Source: an uncultured Lachnospiraceae bacterium (GTDB lineage Bacteria; Bacillota; Clostridia; Lachnospirales; Lachnospiraceae). Taken from it: DNA of 8,140 nucleotides. A model generated the notes under the pieces. The model made no database searches, was not told the DNA's origin, and was given only the letters and a program-made list of their open reading frames with translations. Location: assembly GCA_934338765.1 (NCBI GenBank), contig CAKRHL010000088.1:1-8140 (forward strand), written 5' to 3'. The translations under genes were made by a program, and so were the position numbers. This document shows positions 7,036 to 8,140 of this stretch, piece after piece (the stretch's first letter is position 1; each line of letters opens with the position of its first letter).

Positions 7036-7932
7036 ATGGAACCAATAAATAAAAAAAATGTATTTTTTCAATATATCGACCGACTGAACTCTCCCTTCGA
7101 GATATTTATGCTGGAAGACACCACCTCCGGCACCGGCGTCGGTGCCCACTGGCACTATTATCTGGAGATGCTTTACATCGTGAAGGGAGATCTGCAGGCA
7201 CAATGCGATAATGATCTCTACACACTGCATCCCGGTGATCTGATCCTTTTTTATCCCCAGGCAGTCCATTCCATGCACCGGACAGCGGAGTCTGCGGAGG
7301 ATGTGGAATATTTTGTCGTTATGATCGACCTGAACTTTTTAAATATCACCAATGAATACCGGACCCGCTTTTCTAAGCTGTTCCGGATCGCCTACCAGCA
7401 AAATCCGGATTACATCCATTTCCGCCGCAGGGAACTGCAGGAGCTGCCGATCCTGCAGCTTCTGACCCACAGTCTGGAGGAAAAGCGGAAACATTATTAC
7501 GGATATGATGTCCTGATCTGCTCCGATATTGCGTCCCTGCTGACCTACCTGATGCGTTGCCTGCAGAAAAAGGGTGTGGATACCGACACGATCATTACGG
7601 CACCGGATGACTGCGACGCTTCGATCTACTCTGTGTCCAAATATATCGAGCAGCATTGCGGCGAAACTCTGCGGGTGCATGAGCTGGCACAGATGTGCGG
7701 CATGAGTTATTCTTATTTTGCCAAGCTCTTCCGGGAAACCTACAACCAGTCCTGCAAGGAATATATTGAATTTACACGGATCAATAAAGCGACCGACCTG
7801 CTTCTTTTTACCAATCAGGATCTGACCTACATCAGTCAGGAAACCGGCTTTGCCGACTGCAGCCACCTGATCCGCACCTTCAAGAAATGGAAGGGTATGA
7901 CACCAAAGCAATGGAAAAAGAATCTTAAATAA
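7036..7932 (+). CDS. AraC-family transcriptional regulator with N-terminal cupin sensor domain
   Basis: This is a 298-residue one-component regulator. The N-terminal cupin domain (about 20-100) contains H38-W-H40-x3-E44-x6-G51, a full match to the metal-binding part of cupin motif 1. The segment PGDLILFYPQAVH ends in H78, the usual fourth ligand. The C-terminal AraC DNA-binding domain (about 195-297) has a first helix-turn-helix at VHELAQMCGMSYSYFAKLF (214-232). A second follows around LTYISQETGFADCSHLIRTF (263-282), ending with the family tail GMTPKQWKK. The start is set by AAGGAG 8 nt upstream of the ATG. It is transcribed away from the ABC exporter operon across a shared promoter region, so the likely job is ligand-dependent control of the exporter and of itself. 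The ligand is unknown; cupin AraC proteins often sense sugars or small aromatic or amphipathic compounds. Confidence 0.93.
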   Translation: MEPINKKNVFFQYIDRLNSPFEIFMLEDTTSGTGVGAHWHYYLEMLYIVKGDLQAQCDNDLYTLHPGDLILFYPQAVHSMHRTAESAEDVEYFVVMIDLNFLNITNEYRTRFSKLFRIAYQQNPDYIHFRRRELQELPILQLLTHSLEEKRKHYYGYDVLICSDIASLLTYLMRCLQKKGVDTDTIITAPDDCDASIYSVSKYIEQHCGETLRVHELAQMCGMSYSYFAKLFRETYNQSCKEYIEFTRINKATDLLLFTNQDLTYISQETGFADCSHLIRTFKKWKGMTPKQWKKNLK

Positions 7933-8140
7933 CAAAAACTTCCCACACCAAACGCCAGAGTACGCCCATAACATTTCTTATGTCCGGGAAATTGAATTGT
8001 GATTTTTGCTCCCGGAAGTATGTGAAACCGGAAGGCTGTGATCTGAAAATTGACGCAGATCGTTAGGTTTTCTGAAAAATCTTTGCTTTGCATGTTTCGA
8101 TGAATACGTGGCTGGACGACTGAGCCTCCTGGGTGGGCTC
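7933..8140. other. Intergenic stretch with no gene recognised
   Basis: No open frame here has a ribosome site and a sensible protein. It holds a 7-bp hairpin TCCGGGA/TCCCGGA (7983-7989 with 8010-8016, 20-nt loop), and a small dyad GATCTG/CAGATC (8040-8045 with 8056-8061). A GAGCC/GGCTC hairpin (8122-8126 with 8136-8140) sits at the window edge. None is followed by a clear T run in view, so no terminator for the regulator gene can be named. Confidence 0.5.
8012..8041. repeat. 14-bp imperfect direct repeat, period 16
   Basis: CCGGAAGTATGTGA (8012-8025) and CCGGAAGGCTGTGA (8028-8041) match at 12 of 14 positions. The first copy overlaps the right arm of the 7983-8016 hairpin. Tandem direct repeats of this kind can be binding sites for AraC-type or response regulators of a gene beyond the window, but no promoter is evident. 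Confidence 0.45.

Noticed and set aside
7339..7974. A 211-codon minus-strand open frame opposite the AraC regulator
   Set aside because: It is antisense to a well-supported regulator, and its protein sequence shows no recognisable domain.
7836..8093. An 85-codon minus-strand frame across the end of the regulator
   Set aside because: It overlaps the conserved C-terminal AraC domain in antisense, and no ribosome site or family match is visible.
8105..8140. A possible riboswitch start (GGACGAC followed by a GAGCC/GGCTC hairpin)
   Set aside because: I compared it by memory with guanidine, THF, ZTP and T-box consensus elements and could not match any. The window ends before enough structure is seen.

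Overview
The window looks like chromosome of an anaerobic gut Firmicute, most likely a Lachnospiraceae or related Clostridia. The basis is protein style, AAGGAG-type ribosome binding sites, mixed base composition, and an AraC regulator paired with a two-gene ABC exporter, a common layout there. No rRNA, tRNA or CRISPR is visible.

Layout. (1) Bases 17-1302 (minus) hold the decayed C-terminal remnant of a large zinc-finger, DUF1998-type helicase. It lacks its helicase core and is frameshifted near 278-288. It is visibly more A/T-rich than the ABC genes. Just outside its broken end is a pair of 13-bp repeats, possibly the end of a lost insertion sequence. (2) Bases 1438-3132 (minus) hold an intact AAA-ATPase-like/PD-(D/E)XK protein, a widespread family of unsettled function. 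Hairpins at 1378-1407 and 3182-3220 isolate it, and its likely promoter is nested inside the second one. (3) Bases 3283-6814 (minus) hold a two-gene operon for a heterodimeric ABC exporter. The pair has one degenerate and one consensus ATP site. (4) Bases 6815-7035 are a divergent control region with two back-to-back extended -10 promoters sharing one 25-bp dyad. (5) Bases 7036-7932 (plus) hold an AraC-family regulator with a cupin sensor domain. (6) Bases 7933-8140 carry no gene that I recognise, only small repeats and hairpins.

How it works together (inference): the AraC regulator senses a small molecule through its cupin domain and controls the divergent exporter operon, and probably itself, from the shared promoter region. 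The exporter would pump drugs, bile-type compounds or peptides. The left part is a scar region with a dead defence-type helicase and a solitary ATPase/nuclease-fold gene. I found no convincing new multi-gene system. The most interesting points are the shared promoter dyad, the promoter nested in a terminator, the solitary ATPase/nuclease gene and the helicase scar.
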